A stretch of DNA of 64,000 nucleotides from an uncultured Clostridia bacterium (GTDB lineage: Bacteria; Bacillota; Clostridia; TANB77; CAG-508), in contig CAKPNJ010000006.1 of NCBI GenBank assembly GCA_934168365.1, positions 12,423-76,422 on the forward strand. Direction: 5' to 3'. Position numbers and translations under genes: made by a program. Positions 33,976 through 43,036 of this stretch are shown here, one piece after another. Position 1 is the stretch's first letter. Each line of letters begins with the position of its first letter. The notes below the pieces were generated by a model. The model was not told the origin of the DNA. It saw nothing but the letters and a program-made list of their open reading frames with translations, and did not search any database.

Positions 33976-34314
33976 TTAGACTTTGTTCCAGAACCAGTCT
34001 AAACTATTATCAATACTTTTTCTTTTTCCTTCTTTTACTTCCATATCATCTACCCATAAATATGATATAAATGATAAGAATATAAATATTAAGTCAACTC
34101 CTGCTGATGTAACTATTGCCATGTAAATTTCTTGGCTTTGAGAAGATGTAAATATGAATTCTATTGTATGGCAAATTAACAAACCAATAAAAGCAAATAG
34201 CATAGTTCCTGTAATCCACGCTCTCTTATTTGCTTTAGCAAGATACAATACTAAAACAAATAATATTACTCCTATCAAAATAGAAAATGGTTCTTCAAAA
34301 TTAATAATTGGCAT
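33976..34314 (-). CDS. Small multi-pass membrane protein, unknown
   Basis: 112 residues with three to four hydrophobic segments (FSILIGVILFVLVLYLA, WITGTMLFAFIGLLICHTI, VTSAGVDLIFIFLSFISYLWV) and a charged C-terminal tail. I recognise no family. It is placed 28 bases after glmM and 88 bases before metG on the same strand, with a good AGGAGGAAT ribosome binding site. A role in the envelope is possible but unsupported. Confidence 0.6.
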   Translation of the reverse strand: MPIINFEEPFSILIGVILFVLVLYLAKANKRAWITGTMLFAFIGLLICHTIEFIFTSSQSQEIYMAIVTSAGVDLIFIFLSFISYLWVDDMEVKEGKRKSIDNSLDWFWNKV

Positions 34315-34342
34315 TTAAAATTCCTCCTTTGTATTTTTTATT

Positions 34343-35707
34343 TTAATTTAATTTTTTCTCAATTAATTTTGCTAATCCTTCTGCTTTTTCTCTAATGTAC
34401 TCTTGGTTTTCTCCTTCTATCATTACACGAATTAAAGGCTCTGTTCCTGATGGTCTGATTAGTACTCTTCCGTTTCCAGCAAATTCTTTTTCAAGTTTTG
34501 CTATTTCTTCTTGAACTTCTGTATCTTCTTTATATAAATTCTTTTTGTCACTTGAAACTTTTGCATTTACAAGTACTTGTGGATACATTTTTATAATTTC
34601 ACATAGCTTTGAGGCTGTTTGTTGTTCGTCGAGCATAACTTTAATTAACATTAAAGATGTTAATATTCCATCACCTGTTGGATTATAGTCTAAGAAAATA
34701 ATATGTCCTGATTGTTCTCCTCCTATATTATATCCGTTTTTTAGCATTTCTTCAAGAACATATCTATCTCCAACTTTAGTTTGTACTAAATTCAAATTAT
34801 TATTCTCTGCATATTTTTTCAGACCTAAATTGCTCATTACTGTTGCAACTACAGTGTCATTTTTTAATGTTCCTTTTTTCTTCATGTAGTTTGAAATAAT
34901 TGCTAACAATTTGTCTCCGTCAATTTCATTTCCTTTTTCGTCAATTGCTAAACATCTATCTCCGTCTCCATCATAAGCAATTCCTAAATTACAATTGTTT
35001 TCAACTACATATTTTTTTATCATATCTAAATGTGTTGAACCACAATTTTCATTGATATTTACGCCATTGGGAGTATTGTTCATAATGTAATGTTTTATTC
35101 CTAATGCTGTAAATACTTTTTCTGCTACAACTGATGTAGCGCCATTTGCTGTATCTATTGCAACTACAAAGTCACTTGTGTCATAGCTCTCAAATTCTTC
35201 TTCAAAATTCTTTCTAAAGAAATATACATATTCATCTAAAAGGTCTGTTCTTACTTCTGCTGTTCCTATTTTATCATTAACAGCTGTAAATTCGTCTAAT
35301 TTGTCTGAATCCATAATTTCTTCAATTTCTTCTTCTATTTCATCTGGAATTTTCATTCCTTTGTTACTAAAGTATTTTACACCATTAAATTCATATGTAT
35401 TGTGTGATGCTGAGATAACAACACTTGCATCAGCTTTAAGTTTTTTAGTTAAGTATGCAACTCCTGGTGTCGGAATTACTCCTAAACTTTTTACATTTGC
35501 ACCATAACTTAAAAATCCAGCTGTCATAGCGCTTTCTATTAGTGTTCCCGAAATTCTAGTATCTCTTCCTATTAGAATTGTAGGTGCATGGTCTGTATGT
35601 TTTGCTAAAGCATATGCTCCAGCTTTTGCTACACGGTATACTAAACCTGGTGAAAGCTCAGTGTTTGCTATTCTTCTAATACCATCTGTTCCAAAATATT
35701 TTCTCAT
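34343..35707 (-). CDS. glmM: Phosphoglucosamine mutase
   Basis: 454 residues, the usual length. The active-site serine is in VISASHN (S101), metal is held by YDGDGDRCL (near 243), and the phosphate-binding loop is RPSGTEPLIRVM near the C-terminus. The enzyme converts glucosamine-6-phosphate to glucosamine-1-phosphate for UDP-GlcNAc and so for peptidoglycan. The sequence after the serine is SHNTYEFNGVK, whereas most relatives have SHNPxxDNGIK; this variant is worth noting but does not remove a catalytic residue. Confidence 0.95.
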   Translation of the reverse strand: MRKYFGTDGIRRIANTELSPGLVYRVAKAGAYALAKHTDHAPTILIGRDTRISGTLIESAMTAGFLSYGANVKSLGVIPTPGVAYLTKKLKADASVVISASHNTYEFNGVKYFSNKGMKIPDEIEEEIEEIMDSDKLDEFTAVNDKIGTAEVRTDLLDEYVYFFRKNFEEEFESYDTSDFVVAIDTANGATSVVAEKVFTALGIKHYIMNNTPNGVNINENCGSTHLDMIKKYVVENNCNLGIAYDGDGDRCLAIDEKGNEIDGDKLLAIISNYMKKKGTLKNDTVVATVMSNLGLKKYAENNNLNLVQTKVGDRYVLEEMLKNGYNIGGEQSGHIIFLDYNPTGDGILTSLMLIKVMLDEQQTASKLCEIIKMYPQVLVNAKVSSDKKNLYKEDTEVQEEIAKLEKEFAGNGRVLIRPSGTEPLIRVMIEGENQEYIREKAEGLAKLIEKKLN

Positions 35708-35817
35708 TATATTGTCCTTTCTAACGTTTATTATATATTAAGTTATTCAATTTATATCTTTATTGTGTATCACTTTTTGAATTATATCACAATATAAAAA
35801 TTTTGCAAGATATTATT

Positions 35818-37527
35818 TTACATCTTTTCAGGCATTTTGATACCTAAGATTTTAGCTCCAGTTTTTAGTACTAAACCTGTAGCATATGTTAGATATAGTC
35901 TTGCATCTTGAACTGTTTTTTCTTCACCAATTATTTTATTTTCATTATAAAAACTACTAAATGCTTGTGCTAATTTTATCAAATATCTTGCTATAATATA
36001 TGGTTCATATTTCTCAGCAGATTGTTTTAATATGTCTTCAAAAGAGTATATTAATTTTATTACTCTTAAAGAAGAGATATCTGTCAACTTTGAAAAATCA
36101 ACTTCATTTATTTCAGGTACATATCCTGCTTTTTCTAGTAAGCTTTTAGTTCTAACATATATATATTGCATATATGGTCCTGTTTCTCCATTAAAGTTAA
36201 GCATAGCATCCCAGTCAAATATCTCATCTTTAATTCTGCTATTGTATAGGTCATTAAATATAACTGCTCCAACTCCTATTTTCTTAGCAATTTCTTCTTT
36301 ATTTTCTAGGTTTGGATTTTTTTCATCCATAATTTGTGTTACTCTGCTTATTGCTTCATTTAGCAAATCTTCTAGTTTTATAACATTTCCTTCCCTAGTT
36401 GACATTTTACCTGTTTTTAATTGTACCATTCCAAAAGGAACATGTACAAGTCCATTTGTATATTTCTCATCTAAATTCAAGTGTTTAGCAACTTCAAATA
36501 TTTGTTTAAAATGTAATATTTGTTCATATGAAGTTACATATATAGCTTTGTCAAAATCGTATGTTCTTGCCCTATAAAGAATTGCTGCTAAATCACGTGT
36601 AGCATATGTAGTAGAGCCATTCGTTTTTTCTATAATACATGGTGGCATATCATACTTATCTAAGTTAACTACCATTGCTCCTTCAGAAGGTTGTAATAGA
36701 CTTTTTTGTTTTAGAATATCTACCACTTCTCCCATTTTGTCTGAATAAAAGGCCTCTCCGTTCCAAGAGTCAAATTCTACATCTAGCAATTTATACACTT
36801 TTTGGAACTCTTTTAAACTTAGTTCTCTAAATTTTGTCCATATTTCTACACAATATTCGTCCCCATCTTCTAGCTTTTTAAAATTATTTCTACACTCTTC
36901 TAATACTGCTTCATCTTCTTTGCAAAGGTTATTTATTCTAACATAAATTTTTGTAAGCTCATCAATAGGGTTTTCTTCTATATTGTATTCGCTTCCCCAT
37001 CTTTTATATCCCTCTATCAATTTACCAAATTGTGTCCCATAATCGCCCAAATGGTTAACTCCTGTACAATTGTATCCTAAATGTTTGTAGGTTTTATATA
37101 TAGCATTTCCTATTACTGTTGAACGTAAATGTCCAATATGAAATGGTTTAGCAATGTTTGGCGCTGAATAGTCTATTACTATATTCTTTCCTTTTCCAAC
37201 TTTGCTCTCTCCATAGTTTTCTTTTTTGTTTGCAATTTCAGTTAATACATTTGAGATATACTCTTGTGGCATTATATAAAAGTTTAAATATCCATTTACA
37301 ACTTCTATATTTTGCATAAATCCATCTTCAAATTCTATATTGTCTTTTATTTCTTGTGCTATCATTTGAGGAGCTTTTTTTAATTCTTTTGCTAGTCTAA
37401 AACATGGGAAAGAAAAATCTCCCATTTTTTCATCTGCTGGTATTTCAATATATTCTATGATTTGTTCTTGTGGTATGTTTGTTGTTTTGCTTATTTGTTC
37501 TGCTATTTTTTGCTTAAAGTCTATCAT
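35818..37527 (-). CDS. argS: Arginyl-tRNA synthetase
   Basis: 569 residues. The class I signature is FHIGHLRS (near 131-138, after PNIAKP), and TGKMSTREGNVI (near 360) corresponds to the KMSKS loop. The N-terminal additional domain, which recognises the tRNA D-loop, and the C-terminal DALR anticodon domain (LIKLAQAFSSFYNENKI) are complete. The enzyme is essential for decoding arginine codons. It lies 17 bases after pfk in the same direction. Relevant to the CGG observation: it charges whatever tRNA-Arg species exist here, none of which is encoded in this window. Confidence 0.96.
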   Translation of the reverse strand: MIDFKQKIAEQISKTTNIPQEQIIEYIEIPADEKMGDFSFPCFRLAKELKKAPQMIAQEIKDNIEFEDGFMQNIEVVNGYLNFYIMPQEYISNVLTEIANKKENYGESKVGKGKNIVIDYSAPNIAKPFHIGHLRSTVIGNAIYKTYKHLGYNCTGVNHLGDYGTQFGKLIEGYKRWGSEYNIEENPIDELTKIYVRINNLCKEDEAVLEECRNNFKKLEDGDEYCVEIWTKFRELSLKEFQKVYKLLDVEFDSWNGEAFYSDKMGEVVDILKQKSLLQPSEGAMVVNLDKYDMPPCIIEKTNGSTTYATRDLAAILYRARTYDFDKAIYVTSYEQILHFKQIFEVAKHLNLDEKYTNGLVHVPFGMVQLKTGKMSTREGNVIKLEDLLNEAISRVTQIMDEKNPNLENKEEIAKKIGVGAVIFNDLYNSRIKDEIFDWDAMLNFNGETGPYMQYIYVRTKSLLEKAGYVPEINEVDFSKLTDISSLRVIKLIYSFEDILKQSAEKYEPYIIARYLIKLAQAFSSFYNENKIIGEEKTVQDARLYLTYATGLVLKTGAKILGIKMPEKM

Positions 37528-37543
37528 TGTTACACCCTTTCTT

Positions 37544-38686
37544 TTAATCTCCTAGATTTATTCCAATATCCCTTGCTGTTTTTACTAAATCATTATCTAA
37601 ATTTACTCTTCTAATGTTACTCTCTGGTGTATTGCCAGAAACAGCTCCAATTTTTTTGTTATTTCCAACAACATCCTCTAATGGAACACTGTTTAATTTT
37701 CCATCTTTTATAACTGTTAGTACATTGAATTTTCCTGCTAAAGCAAGTTCCATAGCTTTTGCTCCATATTTAGTAGAAAGTACCCTATCAAATGAAGTTG
37801 GGCTTCCTCCTCTTTGCATATATCCTAATACTGTACATCTTGCTTCTAATCCTGTTAATTCTTGAAGTTGCTGAGCAACTTTTTCTCCTGCTCCTCCAAG
37901 TTTGTTATTATCTACACCTTTGCCTTTATTTCTTACAGCTTTTACTGTAATATCTCCACCTATTGGCTTTGCTCCCTCTGCAACAACTACTACGCTAAAT
38001 TGTTTTCCACGCTTTTTACGGTTAAGAATTTTTTGTGCTGCTTTATTTATATCGTAAGGAATCTCTGGAATCAACGCAACATCTGCTCCACCAGCAATAG
38101 CTGACTCTAGAGCAATCCATCCTGCATATCTTCCCATAACTTCTAATACCATAATTCTATGGTGTGTATCTCCTGTAGTATGAAGTCTATCTAAAGCTTC
38201 TGCTGCAACACTTACTGCTGTATTGTATCCAAATGTAATTTCTGTACATGCAACATCATTATCTATTGTTTTTGGGACTCCAATTACATTTATACCTTTA
38301 AGAGATAAGTCTCTTGCTGATTTTTGTGTTCCATCTCCACCTAGTGTGAATAGACAATCTATACCATCATTTTTTATATTTTCTACACATTTATCTGACA
38401 AATCCTTATATACTGTTTCTCCGTTTTCTTCTACTGGATAGCAAAATACATTTGAATTTGTAGATGATCCAATTATTGAACCTCCCTTTGGCAATATTCC
38501 TATTGCATTTCCTGTAGCACTTGTACATAATTGTACATAATTGTTTTCCAATAGTCCTCTATATCCATCTATAAATCCATAACATTCTACATTATTATTT
38601 TCAGCAGTTTTTATAATTGCTCTAATAACTGCATTAAATCCTGAAACATCTCCACCATTTGCTAAAATGGCTACTCTTTTTATCAT
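37544..38686 (-). CDS. 6-phosphofructokinase family enzyme
   Basis: 380 residues from the ATG at 38686, chosen because AAGGTGG lies 8 bases before it; an earlier ATG overlaps that site. Substrate motifs are GGDVSGFNAVIRA (11-23), LGGDGTQKS (115-123), VPKTIDND (137-144), VMGRYAGW and a later MQRGGSPTSFDR. Gly at 119 favours ATP as donor while Lys at 139 (PKTIDND) is the residue common in pyrophosphate-dependent enzymes, so donor specificity is mixed by sequence. It catalyses the committed step of glycolysis and precedes argS. Confidence 0.9.
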   Translation of the reverse strand: MIKRVAILANGGDVSGFNAVIRAIIKTAENNNVECYGFIDGYRGLLENNYVQLCTSATGNAIGILPKGGSIIGSSTNSNVFCYPVEENGETVYKDLSDKCVENIKNDGIDCLFTLGGDGTQKSARDLSLKGINVIGVPKTIDNDVACTEITFGYNTAVSVAAEALDRLHTTGDTHHRIMVLEVMGRYAGWIALESAIAGGADVALIPEIPYDINKAAQKILNRKKRGKQFSVVVVAEGAKPIGGDITVKAVRNKGKGVDNNKLGGAGEKVAQQLQELTGLEARCTVLGYMQRGGSPTSFDRVLSTKYGAKAMELALAGKFNVLTVIKDGKLNSVPLEDVVGNNKKIGAVSGNTPESNIRRVNLDNDLVKTARDIGINLGD

Positions 38687-38767
38687 AATATTTCCACCTT
38701 TCAATCTTCACTGCTACTATTATACCAATAAATAAAAAAAATACAATAAAAAATGGCAAAAAAATAT

Positions 38768-38796
38768 AAAAGGTGGCTGTATTTTAGCCACCTTTT
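38768..38796 (-). terminator. Hairpin terminator after the ssb-like gene
   Basis: An 11-bp perfect stem AAAAGGTGGCT with a 7-base loop and A and T flanks. Confidence 0.88.
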
Positions 38797-38803
38797 AAAA
38801 ATT

Positions 38804-39415
38804 CTAAAGACCTAATTTAAGAGCCGAAATTTCATATGTTACTTTGTCAACTATCACATCTCCAGAATATCTTTTAATATAGTTTCTGGATTGGTACCGT
38901 CCTACCAGAGATATCATATCTCCAGTATTATATTGTTCTTCAACCTCTTTTGCTGTCTCATTCCAAAAGATAATAGGGATATATGACCATTGATTTCCCT
39001 TATTACTTTGAGTAGCAATCCTTATATCAATGATCTCTTTCCCTGATGGAGTTTTTCTTATTGTTCTTTTTTCTACTATTTTGCCTGTAACTTTCACCTC
39101 GTTGTTTGGATCTGGAATATTTAAAGTGGCCCAGATTTTTTCGATATATACATAATTTTTGTTATGTATTTTTCCATTTCTTCCGGTATATGTGTATGTT
39201 CTTATTTCACCACATATTCCCACTTCTTCACCGACTTCTAATTCTTCAATTTCTTTCAATTTCCATTCAGAAATTTGAATCATCAGAATATCACTTGTTC
39301 CGCTTCTCCTTTTCACACTCAACTTTGCGCTGAAGATTTTCTTGTCTCTTACATAATGGTGAAAAGATAATTTTTCGACCAATGTTCCATAGACAATAAC
39401 TTCATTCCGGTACAT
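38804..39415 (-). CDS. Single-stranded DNA-binding-like protein with two OB folds
   Basis: 203 residues from the ATG at 39415, preferred because AGGAGG lies 9 bases before it and the promoter places the transcript start downstream of earlier start codons. Two OB-type halves are visible: residues 1-100 (MYRNEVIVYGTLVEKL) and 105-203 (VKVTGKIVEKRTIRKTP, IIFWNETAKEVEEQYNTGDMISLVGRYQSR), the second being the better SSB match. It lacks the acidic DDDIPF-type tail of housekeeping SSB. Codon use differs from neighbours (CTG, GTC, TAC, AAG) and it contains the only two in-phase CGG codons I found in an intact gene, suggesting recent acquisition. Confidence 0.72.
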   Translation of the reverse strand: MYRNEVIVYGTLVEKLSFHHYVRDKKIFSAKLSVKRRSGTSDILMIQISEWKLKEIEELEVGEEVGICGEIRTYTYTGRNGKIHNKNYVYIEKIWATLNIPDPNNEVKVTGKIVEKRTIRKTPSGKEIIDIRIATQSNKGNQWSYIPIIFWNETAKEVEEQYNTGDMISLVGRYQSRNYIKRYSGDVIVDKVTYEISALKLGL

Positions 39416-39493
39416 AATAATTTGCCTCCTCATAGATCTCTTTTGTTGATATGAAAATTTTTTCATACCATTAGTAATGATACTAACATTTAC

Positions 39494-39522
39494 ATTATAC
39501 CACAATTATGTAAAGCCGTCAA
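39494..39522 (-). promoter_or_regulatory. Sigma-A promoter for the ssb-like gene
   Basis: TTGACG (39522-39517), a 17-base spacer and TATAAT (39499-39494). The -35 box overlaps the last codons of spoIIIAH, so the ssb-like gene can be read independently of the sporulation operon. Confidence 0.75.
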
Positions 39523-40175
39523 TTTTTGCCACTTATATTTATTTTATTTGTTTTTACATTTAGCTCTCTGGTTATAATATTTTGAATTTGTGCAATATCT
39601 TTTTCGTCTAGTTTGTCTTTTTGCACTACACCTGTTACATTTCCATTATTTACAAATATCACAATATCTTGAAAACCTTTTGTTTTTATTAAATTCTCAG
39701 CTATCATAATAGCATTTTTTTCATTGTTTATTCTTTTTATTTCTTCTTGTGCTGTTTTCTTTTCTTCTGAACTTAAATTATTAGTTTCTAATATTTTTTG
39801 GTAATTGTCTAACATTTGAGAATACATTTTGTCTCTGTCTAATCTCGACTGTGCAAAATAACTATCTTCTTGTGCTGATGTATTTTGAGTTATGTTGCTA
39901 GCTGTATCTTCTTTAGTTTTATTCGTAGTAGCAACATTTTCTGTATTTTCTACAGTTTCATTTTGTGTTTGGTTATTTTCTTTAGTCTCATTTGCACTCA
40001 CTAATTGAGCATCACCTATTCCCGCCATTAGTTCTGAATCAGCTGCACTACTTGTAGGTATTAAATTCCTTTCTTTATTTTGGTTTGCAAAATTTAAATA
40101 TCCTGCTGTAACTAGCATAAGTGCTATTACTGCAACAACAATTTGATTTCTTTTTAAAATTTTCATATATACCAT
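39519..40175 (-). CDS. spoIIIAH: Stage III sporulation protein AH
   Basis: 218 residues. One N-terminal helix (QIVVAVIALMLVTAGYLNF) is followed by a long Asn/Thr/Glu-rich stretch (about 45-105) and a C-terminal domain of the YscJ/FliF ring-building type (AIMIAENLIKTKGFQDIVIFVNNGNVTGVVQ). In spore formers this protein sits in the mother-cell membrane, and binds SpoIIQ of the forespore to form a channel. It is the last gene of the spoIIIA operon, 13 bases after spoIIIAG. The linker is longer than in B. subtilis. Confidence 0.93.
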   Translation of the reverse strand: MVYMKILKRNQIVVAVIALMLVTAGYLNFANQNKERNLIPTSSAADSELMAGIGDAQLVSANETKENNQTQNETVENTENVATTNKTKEDTASNITQNTSAQEDSYFAQSRLDRDKMYSQMLDNYQKILETNNLSSEEKKTAQEEIKRINNEKNAIMIAENLIKTKGFQDIVIFVNNGNVTGVVQKDKLDEKDIAQIQNIITRELNVKTNKINISGKN

Positions 40176-40188
40176 TTCAAATCCTTTC

Positions 40189-40791
40189 TTAATTTTCGCT
40201 CATTGCAAAAACTTGTATTTTATGTGATGCCAAACCTGTAACCGCTTCGACTGCTTGAATAATATCGGCTTTTATATTTGTATTTGTAGCTCCTTGTGCT
40301 GTAACAATTGCGCCTTCAACTTTTGGACTCACAGTGCTTTGTGTTATAGGTGTTTTGCTTCCATTAGTTTCTTGATATATAACTTCTCTTTTTACGTCTG
40401 TTTCGACTACCTTTCTTGTTCCACCAGTTTTATCTTGTTCTTGAGTGTCTTTTTGAGATGAGTCTTCGTTATATAACGGAACTGTTTGGCTAGTTTGTGA
40501 ATATGTAATTAAAACCTTTACTTTTCCTACTCCATTTATTTTTTGAAGTATGTCTTCTAACTGATTGCACAAGTTATTATCTTTTTGTTCTGTAATACTT
40601 TGTTCTTGTGTAGCTAGTTTTTTATTGCTATCTGTACTTTTGGTATCTTCCTTTTTATCCTTCCAAATTAAGTTTATAGCTACTAATACTACAATAAGTA
40701 TAATTAAAAAAAATACTAGGTTTTCAATTTTCTTTTTGTTATTTCCATCATCTGATTTTGAAACTAGTTCCTTTATTTTCTCCTTAAACAT
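40189..40791 (-). CDS. spoIIIAG: Stage III sporulation protein AG
   Basis: 200 residues from the ATG at 40791, with GGAGGAG upstream. One membrane helix (about 25-43) precedes a ring-forming domain: LEDILQKINGVGKVKVLITYSQTSQTVPLYN, then a loop, then PKVEGAIVTAQGATNTNIKADIIQAVEAVTGLASHKIQVFAM, the conserved C-terminal half. It assembles a large ring in the intermembrane space between mother cell and forespore. The Asp/Gln/Lys-rich insert in the middle (SSQKDTQEQDKTGGTRK) is typical of the variable region. Confidence 0.93.
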   Translation of the reverse strand: MFKEKIKELVSKSDDGNNKKKIENLVFFLIILIVVLVAINLIWKDKKEDTKSTDSNKKLATQEQSITEQKDNNLCNQLEDILQKINGVGKVKVLITYSQTSQTVPLYNEDSSQKDTQEQDKTGGTRKVVETDVKREVIYQETNGSKTPITQSTVSPKVEGAIVTAQGATNTNIKADIIQAVEAVTGLASHKIQVFAMSEN

Positions 40792-40802
40792 ATTCACTCC
40801 TC

Positions 40803-41390
40803 CTAATTTATATTTATATTTTTCTCTTCTAAGTTATATATGCCACTTAAATATGCTTTCAAATCATTTTGTTCCTTAGTTGAAATGCTTATATCCTCTT
40901 CTATGTTTTCAGTAGTATTGCTAATTGTAATATTTATTTCATTTACACCCTTAACATCGTTGTTTTCTTCATTTTTCCTTTTGCTAACTTGTGCAAATAT
41001 CTTTTTTAAAGTATATTGCTCATCATTAGATATTTCTAAAGTCAAACTTTTAACACTATACCCTTTTTCTTGTATCTTTTGCTTCATATCATTTTTCAAG
41101 TTTGTTATATATACTTGTTTAATTTGATTTTGTTGGCTATTCTCTATATTTTCCTGACTGCTTTTTGCAGATACTTCTATATATGTATTTATGTCATATA
41201 TGTCTGATACTCTAAATTCATTGCCTGTAACTTTGGTTATTACAGGAGAAACTATTGAAAACAAGATGTATACTCCAATTACAACCTTAACATATTTTTT
41301 GCAATTGCCATCTGGCAGAAGCATTTCAATAATTGTACCAATTATAACCGCTATTATTATTCCTTGTATCCAACCACTTATCCAATTCAT
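40803..41390 (-). CDS. spoIIIAF: Stage III sporulation protein AF
   Basis: 195 residues. Two membrane helices lie near the N-terminus (WIQGIIIAVIIGTIIEMLLPDGNCKKYVKVVIGVYILFSIVSPV), with the conserved MLLPDGNCKKYVK turn between them. The rest is a soluble domain with charged helices and a strand pair (NEINITISNTTENIEED). It belongs to the SpoIIIA complex connecting mother cell and forespore. Its C-terminus ends 12 bases before the spoIIIAG start. SpoIIIAF is the least conserved member, so identification rests on the N-terminal motif and on position. Confidence 0.9.
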   Translation of the reverse strand: MNWISGWIQGIIIAVIIGTIIEMLLPDGNCKKYVKVVIGVYILFSIVSPVITKVTGNEFRVSDIYDINTYIEVSAKSSQENIENSQQNQIKQVYITNLKNDMKQKIQEKGYSVKSLTLEISNDEQYTLKKIFAQVSKRKNEENNDVKGVNEINITISNTTENIEEDISISTKEQNDLKAYLSGIYNLEEKNININ

Positions 41391-41465
41391 GATTTTTCTC
41401 TCCTATAATTCATTTGTACCTTAGTTGGAAAAGAATTAAATTTTGACATTGTAATTATTTCTCAA

Positions 41466-42617
41466 CTATCTATACATCAGTCCACTATTCGTTATCTTTA
41501 GTACCAAAGTAGTTCCCACAATTAACATTACAGACACACTACACATAATAGCAAGTAACATTTTAAAAGTGTTTCCCATTTCTTCTAAAAGCTTTACTAT
41601 TTTCTCATCTGCTATTGGTTGACATACAGCTCCTGCTAGGTAATATAGTCCCATCAGTATTGCGAGTTTAATTATTGGGCCAACACATATTGCAATTACT
41701 ACCACCACTCCAACTATTCCAACTGCATTTTTTAATATGTTGCTACACCCCATTACAGTATCTACTGCATCACCTAATATTTTACCTACTACTGGTATAA
41801 AGTTTGAAACGGCAGCTTTAGTAGTCTTTGCAGTTATTCCATCTACTGTACTGCTTAGGCTTCCTTCTACTGAAATTATTCCTACAAATAAAGTAAGTAC
41901 AACTCCTAATGTCCATACAACTGTAGAATTAAAGAACTTTGATAGCTTGTCTACTTGAATTCTGCTAGATACTTTTGAGATAATTGCTAATGCTGTTGAT
42001 ATTAGTACAAATGGTAGTAAAATAGTAGTTATAAAGTTGCCTATGAAAGTTATTATAAATAATATAATTGGTTCTAATATTCCAGCAGATGCAAAGTTAC
42101 CAGTAGTTAGCATTAAAGTAATAAGCAGTGGCACTAGGCTATTCATAAATCCAACTAGGTTTTGAATACTTGTTTTTACCATTTGAAGAATATCTGAGAA
42201 ATTTGCCATTATCAAAGTAACTATCAAAATATATTGAACATAATATGTAATTTGGGCAACATTTTTGTTTTCTAATCCTTCACTAATACTTTTTAATATG
42301 CTATGAATTATAATTATTACAAGTATGCTTCCTAATACAGTAGCACAGTTTAATACTTCTTTTCCTACTAAACTTACTATGCTTTTTATAATTGTGTCAT
42401 TGTCAATTTTGCCAGTAATTGCTGAAGTAAATAATTCATTTACATCTATATCTTTAAAAGTATTTTGTGTATACTTTTGTGCTTCTTTTATAAAGCTTGA
42501 TATGTTCAATTCTTCTTGTTGTGATTGTAAAACATCTTGACTAGTTGTTTCTGTAGCTGTGCAAATGCTTGGAATAAAAATTAAAAACAAAATGGTCATG
42601 ATAAATATTTTTTTCAT
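41466..42617 (-). CDS. spoIIIAE: Stage III sporulation protein AE
   Basis: 383 residues. A signal peptide (MTILFLIFIPSICTATE) is followed by a short external domain and about seven membrane helices, with the conserved stretches GLENKNVAQITYYVQYILIV, SRIQVDKLSKFFNSTVVW, SFIPVVGKILGDAVDTVMGCSNI (split here by my reading) and QPIADEKIVKLLEEMG. SpoIIIAE is the polytopic, permease-like core of the channel complex. The ribosome binding site is AAAAGGAAT. A 75-base gap separates its stop codon from the spoIIIAF start. Confidence 0.94.
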   Translation of the reverse strand: MKKIFIMTILFLIFIPSICTATETTSQDVLQSQQEELNISSFIKEAQKYTQNTFKDIDVNELFTSAITGKIDNDTIIKSIVSLVGKEVLNCATVLGSILVIIIIHSILKSISEGLENKNVAQITYYVQYILIVTLIMANFSDILQMVKTSIQNLVGFMNSLVPLLITLMLTTGNFASAGILEPIILFIITFIGNFITTILLPFVLISTALAIISKVSSRIQVDKLSKFFNSTVVWTLGVVLTLFVGIISVEGSLSSTVDGITAKTTKAAVSNFIPVVGKILGDAVDTVMGCSNILKNAVGIVGVVVVIAICVGPIIKLAILMGLYYLAGAVCQPIADEKIVKLLEEMGNTFKMLLAIMCSVSVMLIVGTTLVLKITNSGLMYR

Positions 42618-42632
42618 TTGTTTAATTCCTTT

Positions 42633-43020
42633 TCATGGCAATAGTTTTAATATTGTTTCTAGAAGGCTTGCTATTATTGGTATTGACATAGAAATAATTA
42701 AAACTTTTCCACCTAAGTCTACTTTATTGGCTATTGCTGTTTCTCCTGTGTCTTTGCAAATGCTAACTGTAAATTCCGTCAAAAATGCTATTCCAGTTAT
42801 TTTTATTAGGAGTATTAGAAATTCATTGTTTATTGCAGTTTTATTTGATAATGTTGTTAGTAAATCTATTATTGCTCCTATCTTGTCCATTATCATTACT
42901 AAAATTAACACTCCTGCTGCTAAAGAAACATACAGCACAAATTCTGGTCTATATTGTTTTACAATTACAATTATAATTAGTGAAATTAGCCCGAACTCCA
43001 ATAATTTTAATTATATCCAT
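42633..43020 (-). CDS. spoIIIAD: Stage III sporulation protein AD, +1 shift at a CGG codon near the start
   Basis: The main frame (about 120 codons) has the usual two to three membrane helices and VKQYRPEFVLYVSLAAGVLI. Its own first possible start is a TTG at 43001 without a good ribosome binding site. The ATG at 43020, 16 bases after spoIIIAC and with AAAGGATAAAAGG upstream, reads MDIIKIIGV and then CGG (42993-42991). Dropping that C gives IIGVGLISL, which matches the family start (B. subtilis has IVQIVGLGLI). So the conserved N-terminus is present but one frame away. True frameshifting, a mutation or an assembly error could explain it. Confidence 0.82.
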
Positions 43021-43036
43021 TGCCTTTTATCCTTTC

